Positions 42,772 through 51,286 of a stretch of DNA of 64,000 nucleotides are shown piece after piece. The stretch comes from Treponema sp. C6A8. Lineage in GTDB: Bacteria; Spirochaetota; Spirochaetia; Treponematales; Treponemataceae. Position numbers and translations under genes: made by a program. The DNA lies in contig NZ_JHVB01000012.1 of assembly GCF_000619925.1 (NCBI RefSeq), forward strand, positions 1 to 64,000, in the 5' to 3' direction. The notes beneath the pieces are model-generated. The model worked only from the letters and a program-made list of their open reading frames with translations. It ran no database searches and had not been told where the DNA came from. Within the stretch, counting starts at the first letter, position 1. Every line of letters begins with the position of its first letter.

Positions 42772-43623
42772 ATGAAAAAAATTACTAAACTTTTTGCTGC
42801 TGCATTGATTGCAGCGTCTGTACTTGCACCTTTGAGTGCTAAGGCAAAGAAAGGCGTAAAAATCGCTATTCCAAATGATACAACAAACGAAGCACGTGCT
42901 TTGCTTCTTCTTCAGGACAAGGGTTATATCACACTTAAGGACGGAGCTGGAATTACCGCAACTCCACTTGATATCAAGGAAAACCCTTACAATATCAAAT
43001 TCCAGGAAGTAGAAGCTGCTCAGCTTCCTAGTGTTCGCCGTGATGTTGATTTTGCAATCATCAATGCAAACTACGCTTTAGGCGCAAAGCTTAATCCTTC
43101 AAAAGATGCTCTTCTTGTAGAAGGTTCATCATCAGCTTACGTAAACATCATTACTGTAAAAGCCGGAAATGAAAATAAACCTGAAATTAAGGCTTTGATT
43201 GCTGCTGTTCAGAGTAAAGAAGTAAAAGACTTTATCACTAAAACATATGCAGGTGCTGTAATTTCTGTAGTTGATAATCCAACTGACGGATATGATTCTT
43301 CTGTTGATTATGCTGCAATTAAAGGAAAGACAATTTCAATTGCTGCAACTCCAACACCACACTGCGAAATCCTTGAAATTGCTAAAAAGACTTTGGCAGC
43401 TAAAGGTGTAAATCTTAAGATTGTTGAGTTTACAGACTATGTTCAGCCAAACAATGTTGTAGAAAGCGGCGAAATCGATGCTAACTTCTTCCAGCACGTT
43501 CCATACTTGAATGACTTCAACAAGGAAAACAAGACACATATCGTTTCTGTTGCAGGAATTCACGTAGAACCATTTGGGCTTTATCCTGGAAAACAGACTT
43601 CTTTGGACGTAATCAAGAAGTAG
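42772..43623 (+). CDS. metQ: Circularly permuted MetQ/NlpA-type methionine-binding protein
   Basis: A 283-residue secreted binding protein for the MetNI transporter encoded next to it. A signal peptide (1-25, ending LSAKA) lacks the usual lipobox Cys. The domain order is swapped relative to normal MetQ. First comes the segment normally in the second half: VKIAIPNDTTNEARALLLLQ (29-48), NPYNIKFQEVEAAQLPS, DFAIINANYALGAKLNPSKD, up to TKTYAGAVISV. After a linker (about 168-184) comes the segment normally at the N-terminus: AATPTPHCEILEIAKKTLA, VEFTDYVQPNNVV, EIDANFFQHVPYLNDF, HVEPFGLYPGKQTSLDVIKK. All family blocks are present once, so this is a genuine permutation and not a truncation. A GCGAGGAG site precedes the ATG. 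Confidence 0.92.
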   Translation: MKKITKLFAAALIAASVLAPLSAKAKKGVKIAIPNDTTNEARALLLLQDKGYITLKDGAGITATPLDIKENPYNIKFQEVEAAQLPSVRRDVDFAIINANYALGAKLNPSKDALLVEGSSSAYVNIITVKAGNENKPEIKALIAAVQSKEVKDFITKTYAGAVISVVDNPTDGYDSSVDYAAIKGKTISIAATPTPHCEILEIAKKTLAAKGVNLKIVEFTDYVQPNNVVESGEIDANFFQHVPYLNDFNKENKTHIVSVAGIHVEPFGLYPGKQTSLDVIKK

Positions 43624-43650
43624 TGATAAGCAAAAACATACTATAGCAAG

Positions 43651-43680
43651 TGGCAGCCTTAATCCGGCTGCCATTTTTAT
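43651..43680 (+). terminator. Terminator between metQ and metN
   Basis: TGGCAGCC (43651-43658) and GGCTGCCA (43666-43673) with a 7-nt loop and a TTTTTAT tail. It would make metQ, the abundant binding protein, more highly expressed than metNI. Confidence 0.85.
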
Positions 43681-43696
43681 TTATATTTAAATTTGT

Positions 43697-43711
43697 TATA
43701 CTATAAATATG
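43697..43711 (+). promoter_or_regulatory. metN extended -10 promoter, probable leaderless start
   Basis: TGTTATACT (43694-43702) is an extended -10 box that ends 6 nt before the metN ATG at 43709. No ribosome site is present, so the transcript probably begins at or next to the start codon. Confidence 0.5.
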
Positions 43712-44704
43712 ATAGAAATCAAAAACCTTTCAAAAACATTTGAAACTTCCAGTGGCCCGGTTGAGGCCCTTAAAAACGTTTCAATTTCGATTAATAACGG
43801 CGATATTTTTGGTATTATCGGAATGAGTGGTGCAGGTAAGAGTACCCTTGTCCGCACAATTAATATGCTTGAACGACCTTCCGACGGTAATGTTGTGATT
43901 GACGGAGTGGATATTGGTAGTCTTTCTGATAAGGAACTGCGAAAAATCCGCCGCACAACAACTATGATTTTTCAGGGCTTTAACCTTCTTATGCAGCGCA
44001 ACTGTCTTAAAAACGTTTGCTTCCCACTTGAACTTGCGGGAACCCCTAAAGTAGAAGCCAGAAAACGCGCTCTTGAACTCCTTGATTTGGTAGGCCTTAA
44101 AGATAAGGCAAAGGTTTATCCGGCTCAGCTTTCGGGCGGTCAGCAGCAGCGTGTGGCTATTGCCCGAGCCCTTGCAACAAACCCAAAGGTTTTGCTTTGT
44201 GACGAGGCAACCAGTGCCCTTGACCCAAATACTACAAACTCAATCCTTGAACTTATCCGCGACATCAATAAACGTCTTGGAATTACAGTTATCATCATTA
44301 CTCATCAGATGAGTGTTGTAGAAAGTGTCTGCAACCGTGTTGCAATTCTTGAAAACGGAAGTGTAGTTGAACAGGGCGATGTAGAAGAAATTTTCAGCCG
44401 TCCACAGTCAAAGGCAGCTAAAACTCTTGTATTTCCTGAAGGACAGGAAGAAGGCGGTATTTCGGACAAGCAGAAGTATGTAGTCCGCATTGTTTTCAAT
44501 GGCGCTGTTGCTGCAAATCAACCTATGGTTGCAACTCTTGCGCTTGAAAAGAACATAAAGGCTAACATCTGCTGGGCAAGCACAAAAAGTATCGGGGACA
44601 AGGCTTATGGTTCTATGATTTTGGGCTTTGCTACAAAAGAAGAGATGCGGATTGCTGAAGATTATCTTTCTGCAACGCAGGATGTAATTATTAACGAGAT
44701 ATAG
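43709..44704 (+). CDS. metN: Methionine ABC transporter ATP-binding protein
   Basis: A 331-residue ABC ATPase. Walker A is GMSGAGKST (about 37-45), the signature LSGGQQQRVAIARAL, Walker B VLLCDEATSALDP and the switch His in IIITHQMSVV. Residues about 255-331 form the NIL domain that allows inhibition by internal methionine (VVRIVFNGAVAANQPMVATL). It works with MetI at 44714 and the permuted MetQ. No ribosome site is visible upstream; see the promoter entry. Confidence 0.94.
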   Translation: MIEIKNLSKTFETSSGPVEALKNVSISINNGDIFGIIGMSGAGKSTLVRTINMLERPSDGNVVIDGVDIGSLSDKELRKIRRTTTMIFQGFNLLMQRNCLKNVCFPLELAGTPKVEARKRALELLDLVGLKDKAKVYPAQLSGGQQQRVAIARALATNPKVLLCDEATSALDPNTTNSILELIRDINKRLGITVIIITHQMSVVESVCNRVAILENGSVVEQGDVEEIFSRPQSKAAKTLVFPEGQEEGGISDKQKYVVRIVFNGAVAANQPMVATLALEKNIKANICWASTKSIGDKAYGSMILGFATKEEMRIAEDYLSATQDVIINEI

Positions 44705-44713
44705 GAGTCGCTG

Positions 44714-45418
44714 ATGTTTGGTGAAATTTTTTCTGCAGAGGCACTTGAAGATGCCTGGAATATTATTCGTTCTCAGTTTTTGCTTTCTACCTGGGAAACT
44801 ATATACGTAACAATCCTTTCAACATTTTTTGCATTTGTAATCGGACTTCCGCTTGGAGTTATTCTTGTAACTGGAGAAGAGAAGGGAATTAAGCCTCTTC
44901 CAAAGGGATTTATGCATGCGCTCAATGTGATTATCAATATTCTGCGTTCGGTTCCTTTTCTTATCCTTATGATTGTTGTATTCCCGCTTACACGCCTTCT
45001 GGTTGGTACAATCGTAGGAACTGTTGCAACAATTCCTCCTCTGGTAATTGCAGCATTTCCTTTTATTGCCCGTCTTGTTGAATCTAGCCTGCGGGAAGTA
45101 AACCCTAATACTATTGAGATGGCTCAGAGTCTTGGAGCTTCACCTCTACAGATTATCATTAAGGTTATGATTCCTGAAAGTGTGCCTTCTTTGATTTCGA
45201 ATATGACAATTGCCATCACAACTGTTTTGGGATATACCGCAATGAGTGGAATCATCGGTGGCGGTGGACTTGGAAAAATTGCAATTAATTACGGTTACTA
45301 CCGCTATAAGACTTTAGTTATGATTCTTGCTGTAATTCTTTTGATTCTTCTTGTTCAGGTTTTGCAGTCGATTGGAACATATTTTGCCATCAAGTCTAAT
45401 AAGATTTTGAAAAAATAG
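44714..45418 (+). CDS. metI: Methionine ABC transporter permease
   Basis: A 234-residue permease with about five helices. WETIYVTILSTFFAFVIGLP and the EAA loop AQSLGASPLQIIIKVMIPES are typical of MetI, as is the LGYTAMSGIIGGGGLGKIAI segment. An AGGAG ribosome site lies 8 nt upstream, and the gene starts 9 nt after metN. The 35 nt to the next gene contain a perfect AATAATC-GATTATT palindrome (45429-45442). Confidence 0.95.
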   Translation: MFGEIFSAEALEDAWNIIRSQFLLSTWETIYVTILSTFFAFVIGLPLGVILVTGEEKGIKPLPKGFMHALNVIINILRSVPFLILMIVVFPLTRLLVGTIVGTVATIPPLVIAAFPFIARLVESSLREVNPNTIEMAQSLGASPLQIIIKVMIPESVPSLISNMTIAITTVLGYTAMSGIIGGGGLGKIAINYGYYRYKTLVMILAVILLILLVQVLQSIGTYFAIKSNKILKK

Positions 45419-45453
45419 CCTGTTTTTTAATAATCGATTATTGGAGAGAGTTT

Positions 45454-47949
45454 ATGAAAAAAAACGTATCTGTTTTATTTGTGCTGCTTTGGGCAAGTGC
45501 TATTTTTATTTCCTGTGGAAAAAATTCAGGAAAACAGACGAACCTCAATCCAAATTTTAAAGATATTTCTTCCATAAAAGATGAGATTTCTTTAGCAGAA
45601 AAAGCTGAGGAAGAAGCAAGAAAAGCCAGAGAACTCGGACTTCTGGGAAAAAAACTTCATCCGGATAGTGTGGGTGACATTTTGTTTGCAGACGGTTCTG
45701 CGATTGCTTACAACGAGCATCTGTATCTTACGGATGAGCAAAAAGAAAATGCTGTTGCTGTAATTTTTTATATTGGAACTGAATGTTCCGATTTTTCAAA
45801 TAATCAGGCAATTAATCAAAAACGTATTTTAGGTGTCGGCTTACACCAAAAATTCTTGCTTGATTTGAAGGATGAGTTTGCACGAAAAAACAATATTGAA
45901 GCAATTCAGGTAAATGTTAAAGGTACTCCAGATAACTATTCTTTTTATGGAAATAAGAATGGTTATAAATTTTGGGCTCGGATTCATGACTATGTTAACC
46001 ATCATCAAATAAATTTGTATGTATCTAATCCGGATTATTTTCTTGCTGAACAATATGCAAGCTCATACGAAAAGGCAAAAGGCGGACATCTTCTGAAAAC
46101 TGCATATGAAAATGGCTGGTATTTGCCTTCTATCGCTGAATTATATCAGCTTTGGAAGTCTATGCCGGCTGTTAATGGAGCTCTGGCAATTTGTGGCGGT
46201 GACAAAATTTCGAAAAGGGAGCACCCTTTTGTTTCTTCTTCATATTCAGCAGATAAACTTGCTGCCTTTGTATTAGATTTCAATGACGGTTCAATTTTTA
46301 CTGAGAATAGTGATTTATATGCCTGTGCAATTCGTGACTTTGCAGGCGACCAGAATCATAAAATTGAAAAAAAACGTAAAAGCCTGATTAACAAAGAAAG
46401 TCAGGTAAAGGGAGTTTATGTAGATTCCTTAAAAGGAGCTGCCGTTTATGAAGATGCAGATTCTTCTTCTGCAAAAATTTGTGAACTAAAACACGGTGAT
46501 TATCTGCTTGTACGTGAAATCGGTAATGAAGATACCATTGACGGTATCACTGATTCATGGGTAAAAATTGTTCTTTATGAGGATGAATGGAAATCTAAGA
46601 CTGAAGAATATGGCTGGATATTTGCTGGTAATCTTTCGCTCCAGTGCCCTCTGTCGCTTGAAGAAATGTATGAATATATGAGGAAAAATGATTTTTATGT
46701 TTCTGATTTTTTCCCGGAAACAGGCGATTATGGCTATGATTTTATGAGAGAAAATACAGGCTGGGAGTGGGAACGCCAGACGTATGCTCAATGTGAATAT
46801 ATTCTTCCAAATTATATCAGCATGAAGTCAGGCTCGGTAACTGCTGTAACTATAAGTGACCAGGCACTTTTTCTTTACATGCCTGAAACATACGGGGTCT
46901 ATAATTCACTGTTCCTATTAAAAACAGGGACAGAAGTTCAGCTTCAGGATGTTATGGGCTATGGGCTAACTCAAAGTGGACTTCTTTATCCGATTTATTT
47001 TGCAGAGTATTATGATGAGGAAAACAACGCTTCTTGTGTCGGTCTTATACGCGGGGTAGACATTACTGAACCTGAAAACATATGTTTTGTAAGTGATGGA
47101 AAGGGCGGAAAAATGAGTCTTTACTGTCAGCCTTCTCTTGTGGCGCCTGGAAAAAACGGTATGCATTCACCTTCAAAGGAAGAAATTGAAGAATTCCTGA
47201 ACAACTGGGTGACCTATGAAGTGGCATATTTAAGAGGCGGATGGAAAATACAAAAAGCTTTATATATTGATTCTGATGGAATTCAATCAAAAGTTGATAT
47301 TGATTCACATGGAAACCTTTCTCTCGTATATCCGCTGAATATGGAAAAACCAGTTCCCTTTATTGTTGAGCGTTTGTATAAGGGTGGTAATGGTGGAGGC
47401 TGCTATACTACAAAAATCTATTCTCTTGACCCAAAAGCTCTAAAACTTAGAGATAATTACAGTGCAGTGTTAAATCCTGTTTGTGAGTATGAATATAATG
47501 ATACAGACGGTGGTCCTACGGGAACCGGCTGGTATTATTTTACAAAAGACACTCTTGATACTTATTCTTATGAGCAGGAGTATGGTCAGGTCTTTAAGGA
47601 CATTCATGTAGTATGGAAACAAAATAGCAAAAATCCTTACGAGTTCGAATTATCTGCTTATCCGGGGGGAGAACCTTCTGGCAATAGCAGAGTTAAAAAA
47701 ACTGGTGAATATGTTAATCCTGTATGCCGTTTGAAAATGCGGGAGGGTCCGACTGTAAATTCTGAGAAACTTTATACACTTGAACCAGGTTTTCTTCTGA
47801 AAGTTCTTGAAGAAGGTGAAACAGTAAAAATTGATGGACTTTCTTCAAATTGGGTGAAGGTTCAGCTGGTAAATGACGTACCTTTTGTGGAAGGGTATAA
47901 ATCTGAAAATCAGACAGCAGGCTGGGTTTTTGGCGGATATCTGGAGTAG
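45454..47949 (+). CDS. Large lipoprotein with DUF1566-like and two SH3-like domains
   Basis: An 831-residue lipoprotein with lipobox IFISCGK (Cys22). After a charged helical stretch, residues about 65-310 resemble the DUF1566/FGE-like fold (VGDILFADGSAIAY, NGWYLPSIAELYQLWKSMPA, FVSSSYSADKLAAFVLDFND). SH3-like domain 1 spans about 320-400, ending SWVKIVLYEDE...GWIFAGNLS; SH3-like domain 2 spans about 755-831 (VCRLKMREGPTVNSEKLYTL; NWVKVQLVN; TAGWVFGGYLE). The middle is unassigned. GGAGAG precedes the ATG. It is probably anchored in the periplasm or on the surface; function unknown. Confidence 0.75.
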   Translation: MKKNVSVLFVLLWASAIFISCGKNSGKQTNLNPNFKDISSIKDEISLAEKAEEEARKARELGLLGKKLHPDSVGDILFADGSAIAYNEHLYLTDEQKENAVAVIFYIGTECSDFSNNQAINQKRILGVGLHQKFLLDLKDEFARKNNIEAIQVNVKGTPDNYSFYGNKNGYKFWARIHDYVNHHQINLYVSNPDYFLAEQYASSYEKAKGGHLLKTAYENGWYLPSIAELYQLWKSMPAVNGALAICGGDKISKREHPFVSSSYSADKLAAFVLDFNDGSIFTENSDLYACAIRDFAGDQNHKIEKKRKSLINKESQVKGVYVDSLKGAAVYEDADSSSAKICELKHGDYLLVREIGNEDTIDGITDSWVKIVLYEDEWKSKTEEYGWIFAGNLSLQCPLSLEEMYEYMRKNDFYVSDFFPETGDYGYDFMRENTGWEWERQTYAQCEYILPNYISMKSGSVTAVTISDQALFLYMPETYGVYNSLFLLKTGTEVQLQDVMGYGLTQSGLLYPIYFAEYYDEENNASCVGLIRGVDITEPENICFVSDGKGGKMSLYCQPSLVAPGKNGMHSPSKEEIEEFLNNWVTYEVAYLRGGWKIQKALYIDSDGIQSKVDIDSHGNLSLVYPLNMEKPVPFIVERLYKGGNGGGCYTTKIYSLDPKALKLRDNYSAVLNPVCEYEYNDTDGGPTGTGWYYFTKDTLDTYSYEQEYGQVFKDIHVVWKQNSKNPYEFELSAYPGGEPSGNSRVKKTGEYVNPVCRLKMREGPTVNSEKLYTLEPGFLLKVLEEGETVKIDGLSSNWVKVQLVNDVPFVEGYKSENQTAGWVFGGYLE

Positions 47950-47955
47950 TTATAA

Positions 47956-48225
47956 TTACTGCTGTAATTCTTCGATAGTTATAATTTTTGCCGTGTGTGA
48001 AAAAGGACTCGAAGACTTGAGTATTTCAACTTCTGCGGTGACGTATTTTCCGTTATGCTTTTTCAGTTTTTTCCAGGCATTTCTGCTGCTCGATTTCTTA
48101 TCGATAATATAACTTGTACGGCTTTGTGATTCGTAATTTGTAAGGATTACAAAGCTCTTATTGTTATATTGGAGAAGACCGGAAATAATTACAAATATAA
48201 GTGCAAGAGAGTATAAACCTTTCAT
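47956..48225 (-). CDS. Small secreted/membrane-anchored protein
   Basis: An 89-residue protein with one N-terminal hydrophobic segment (4-18) and a basic C-terminal part (WKKLKKHNGKYVTAEVEILK, about 51-70) with alternating strands, perhaps a small OB- or SH3-like fold. It begins 3 nt after the C11 peptidase stop, preceded by a TTGGAG site, so it is probably co-transcribed with the peptidase. Function unknown. Confidence 0.6.
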   Translation of the reverse strand: MKGLYSLALIFVIISGLLQYNNKSFVILTNYESQSRTSYIIDKKSSSRNAWKKLKKHNGKYVTAEVEILKSSSPFSHTAKIITIEELQQ

Positions 48226-48228
48226 ATT

Positions 48229-49650
48229 TTAGTTTACTCCAAGATTTTCAAATAAATACGACCAATTGTTGTTCTTGGCAAATAAGGACCAGCCTTTATA
48301 TTGCCCGGAATATTTCACTTGCATACCGCTTGTTATGGAAATTCCCCATGGACATTTTCCATCAGAGATTTTTAAAAAATCTTTTTGTCCGTAATCAGGG
48401 GCGCCGCTATAATACCATTTATTGCTAGTGTCGCCAGCCCAGGCATAAACTATAAGTCCTCCATTTTTCAGGTCAGAATAAAGATTCTCTGCTGCTGTTT
48501 TTACATTTCCATCAGTAGTTTTATTTGCCAGCAGATATGCCATAAGCCCTAAATCTGCTGTTCGGCCGCAGGCTGCCGGAAAAATAAATCCGCGGAAATC
48601 ATCAGTATTGAGGTTTTCGCCTAAGAGGTACCTGAAACATTGTTGTGTCCCAGCAACGGAATCAGATATTGCACTGTACAGCTGGCTTGTGTGCATTTTT
48701 ATATTTTCCAAAATGTTAGTTTTAGAGCAGTCAACTAGGGTGAGTGATAATTCCTTGCAGTATAGACTGGAATTATTGTTTAATGACAAGTATTTGCATT
48801 TTTCATAATTATAATCAATGAATCTCTTTCCTATATCTTCAATTAATGGTCCTGAACTTGCATATGAAATTATCCGGTCGTAATTGTAGGTATTTGTAAG
48901 AGTGGAGTTTGGAGATGCTACAAGGTAGTGAATGTTGTTTTTTAGACCATATATTGCTTCTATTGAACATTCAAGGCAAACATCTTCGACAAGCATATCG
49001 ATTTTTCCAAAGGTGCGATTAACTGCAAGAGCAATATCACTTGATGTCAGGTAACCATTATTGCCGTTTGTGTCGTCATAACAGAGAGCTCTTGCGGAGT
49101 CTTGTGAGATTGAAGTTGAGATCTCATTTAAGGGGCCTGAACCATGATTATGCATGATTAGGATTGTATTTTTTGCATTAAAAGAACTGGATGCCTCGTA
49201 TAAGAAGTTGTAAAGGGTGTTCCCGCTTGCCATATTTACTTCCTGACTGCCATTTAGGTATACCCAGTCTATATAGCGGGAATAATCAGTTGCAACAGAA
49301 GCTTCCAGAATATAAAGGTGGCTTTTTCCGTCCATTGTTTTGCCACCCTTGCTTGAAATATTTCCGTCAATTAAGGCAAGTACGGTTATTGATGCGTTGC
49401 CATTTTTGATTTTCAGACCATTTTTAGCCTGCATTAAATTGTTATATGAAACATCGTTCAGATTGTTGTCCCCATCCAGATACATCATAAAGAGATAATC
49501 TGTGTTGATTTTTTCTCCAGAAGGGGAAATAAGATTTAACAGATGCCCGTTTCTGTAGGAGGAATTATCGGGATTCCACAGACAAGAGAAGCTTAAAAAT
49601 GAAAAAGCGGTCAGGAGAATATATCTGCTTAACCGGAAGATAATCTTCAT
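48229..49650 (-). CDS. Clostripain-like C11 cysteine peptidase lipoprotein
   Basis: A 473-residue lipoprotein (lipobox LSFSCLW, Cys23) of peptidase family C11. The family opening MMYLDGDNNLND is at 55-66. The catalytic pair is His169 (LIMHNHGSG) and Cys225 (MLVEDVCLECSIEAIY). Clostripain-type enzymes cut after Arg or Lys. A helical region of about 170 residues and a C-terminal WY-rich part (AWAGDTSNKWYYSGAPDYGQ) follow. It is co-encoded with a small secreted protein 3 nt downstream. Substrate unknown. Confidence 0.85.
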   Translation of the reverse strand: MKIIFRLSRYILLTAFSFLSFSCLWNPDNSSYRNGHLLNLISPSGEKINTDYLFMMYLDGDNNLNDVSYNNLMQAKNGLKIKNGNASITVLALIDGNISSKGGKTMDGKSHLYILEASVATDYSRYIDWVYLNGSQEVNMASGNTLYNFLYEASSSFNAKNTILIMHNHGSGPLNEISTSISQDSARALCYDDTNGNNGYLTSSDIALAVNRTFGKIDMLVEDVCLECSIEAIYGLKNNIHYLVASPNSTLTNTYNYDRIISYASSGPLIEDIGKRFIDYNYEKCKYLSLNNNSSLYCKELSLTLVDCSKTNILENIKMHTSQLYSAISDSVAGTQQCFRYLLGENLNTDDFRGFIFPAACGRTADLGLMAYLLANKTTDGNVKTAAENLYSDLKNGGLIVYAWAGDTSNKWYYSGAPDYGQKDFLKISDGKCPWGISITSGMQVKYSGQYKGWSLFAKNNNWSYLFENLGVN

Positions 49651-49704
49651 ACAAAAATCATAACCTATAAAAACTGAATTTCAAACAAAAATAAAAGAAA
49701 TTAA

Positions 49705-49733
49705 TTGACATATTAAGTTGTATACAATATAAT
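49705..49733 (+). promoter_or_regulatory. Consensus promoter with OhrR-type operator
   Basis: TTGACA (49705-49710), 17 nt, TATAAT (49728-49733): a perfect sigma70 promoter. A perfect palindrome TTGTATACAA (49718-49727) fills the spacer, matching the core of known OhrR/MarR sites. The third gene of the operon encodes an OhrR-like repressor, so autoregulation by peroxide-sensing repression is well supported. Confidence 0.8.
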
Positions 49734-49793
49734 ATGATTAAATGAAACGGCATGGTTGAACTTAATATTTCACTTATATAAGAGGTATAAAAA

Positions 49794-50333
49794 ATGGGAA
49801 TTTATGATTTTAAGGTTATGGACAGAAAAGGAAACGAAGTTTCTTTATCGGAATTCAAAGGAAAGGTTCTTTTGATTGTAAATACTGCCACAGGCTGTGG
49901 TTTTACACCTCAGTACAAGGGTCTGGAAGAACTCTATCAGAAGTATCACGATAAGGGACTTGAGATTTTAGACTTCCCTTGTGATCAGTTTGGACATCAG
50001 GCTCCTGGTGATGATGATGAAATCCACGAGTTCTGTACAATGAAGTATCACACAACTTTTGATCAGTTTAAGAAGATTGATGTTAATGGCGAAAATGCAA
50101 TTCCGTTGTATAATTATCTTAAAGAGCAGAAGGGCTTTACTGGATTTACAGGTGTAAAAGGTGCTCTTATGAAGACTGTGGTTTCTAAATTCGATCCTGA
50201 CTATGAGAATAACCCTAACATCAAATGGAATTTTACAAAGTTCCTTGTTGACCGCGAAGGTAATGTTATTGACCGCTTTGAATCTACAGTTGAACCAAAG
50301 AAGATTGATGATAAGGTAGCAGGTCTTTTATAA
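49794..50333 (+). CDS. Glutathione peroxidase family (thiol peroxidase)
   Basis: A 179-residue Gpx-family peroxidase. The peroxidatic Cys35 lies in NTATGCGFTPQ, encoded TGT, so it is not a selenoprotein. The other tetrad residues fit: Gln near 69 (FPCDQFGHQAPG) and Trp/Asn in IKWNFTKFLV. Bacterial members usually take electrons from thioredoxin, consistent with the thioredoxin-reductase-like gene next in the operon. AGAGG precedes the ATG. It is the first gene of the operon under the OhrR-type operator. Confidence 0.9.
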   Translation: MGIYDFKVMDRKGNEVSLSEFKGKVLLIVNTATGCGFTPQYKGLEELYQKYHDKGLEILDFPCDQFGHQAPGDDDEIHEFCTMKYHTTFDQFKKIDVNGENAIPLYNYLKEQKGFTGFTGVKGALMKTVVSKFDPDYENNPNIKWNFTKFLVDREGNVIDRFESTVEPKKIDDKVAGLL

Positions 50334-50380
50334 TAGAACACCGGCGGCTCTGACCGGTCGCCTTAGACAAGGAGGAAACC

Positions 50381-51286
50381 ATGTACGACGTAATTGTAAT
50401 TGGAGCGGGGCCGGCGGGGGTTTCTGCGGCTCTTTACGCTAAACGTGCAAATCTGAATGTTCTTGTGCTTTACCACGGCGAAAGCCAGCTGGAAAAGGCA
50501 AATAAAATTGATAATTACTATGGTTTTGAAAACGGAATTTCAGGCCCTGATTTGTATGCTGCAGGAATTAAGCAGGCTAAGAATCTTGGTGTAGAGGTTC
50601 TTGATTCTGAAGTAACAAATATTCAGATGGCAAGTCAGAATTCGTACATGGTATCTGCAACAAATGACGATTACGAAGGTCACGCGGTAATCCTTGCTAC
50701 AGGAAACAAAAAACTGCGTCCCAGCCTTAAAGGCCTTGTGGAGCATGAAGGAAAAGGTGTAAGTTACTGTGCAGTTTGTGATGGTTTCTTCTATAGAAAA
50801 AAGAAGGTTTGTGTTCTTGGAAACAAACTTTATGCGCTTGAAGAAGCCATGCACCTTGCCAATATGGCAGAGTCGGTTACCATTCTTACAAACGGAATGG
50901 ACGATTCAGAAGTAAAAGCCCTTTTGGATGAAGAAAAAGCAAAGGGTGGTGCTGCAGAAAAAATCCAGCTTAATAATCAGAATCTTTCAGAAATTAAGGG
51001 CGAAGGCAAAGTAGAAGCTGTGGTATTTGAAGACGGCAGTGAACTTGCAACCGACGGATTCTTTGTTGCTCTTGGAAGTGCCGGTGGCGCTGATTTTGCA
51101 AAGAAACTTGGCCTTACACTTGAAGGCGACAGCATCAAGACTGATGAAAAAATGGCGACAAATGCTCCTGGCGTATATTCTTGCGGTAACGTAAATGGCG
51201 GCCTTTTACAGGTATGTAAAGCTGTATATGAAGGTGGCGTTGCAGGCTTAAGTGCGGTAGAATATGTTAGAGGTATTAAAAAATGA
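50381..51286 (+). CDS. Thioredoxin reductase-like flavoprotein lacking NADPH motifs
   Basis: A 301-residue FAD/disulfide oxidoreductase. The FAD motif VIGAGPAGVSAALYA (6-20) and redox pair Cys130-Cys133 (YCAVCDGFF) match thioredoxin reductase. The second dinucleotide site is degenerate: VLGNKLYALEEAMHL replaces the usual GGGDSAVEEA, and no HRRxxxR follows (TILTNGMDDSE instead). Loss of both is typical of ferredoxin-dependent flavin thioredoxin reductases and related enzymes, so NADPH may not be the donor. GGAGGAAACC precedes the ATG. It lies between the peroxidase and the OhrR-like gene. Confidence 0.85.
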   Translation: MYDVIVIGAGPAGVSAALYAKRANLNVLVLYHGESQLEKANKIDNYYGFENGISGPDLYAAGIKQAKNLGVEVLDSEVTNIQMASQNSYMVSATNDDYEGHAVILATGNKKLRPSLKGLVEHEGKGVSYCAVCDGFFYRKKKVCVLGNKLYALEEAMHLANMAESVTILTNGMDDSEVKALLDEEKAKGGAAEKIQLNNQNLSEIKGEGKVEAVVFEDGSELATDGFFVALGSAGGADFAKKLGLTLEGDSIKTDEKMATNAPGVYSCGNVNGGLLQVCKAVYEGGVAGLSAVEYVRGIKK

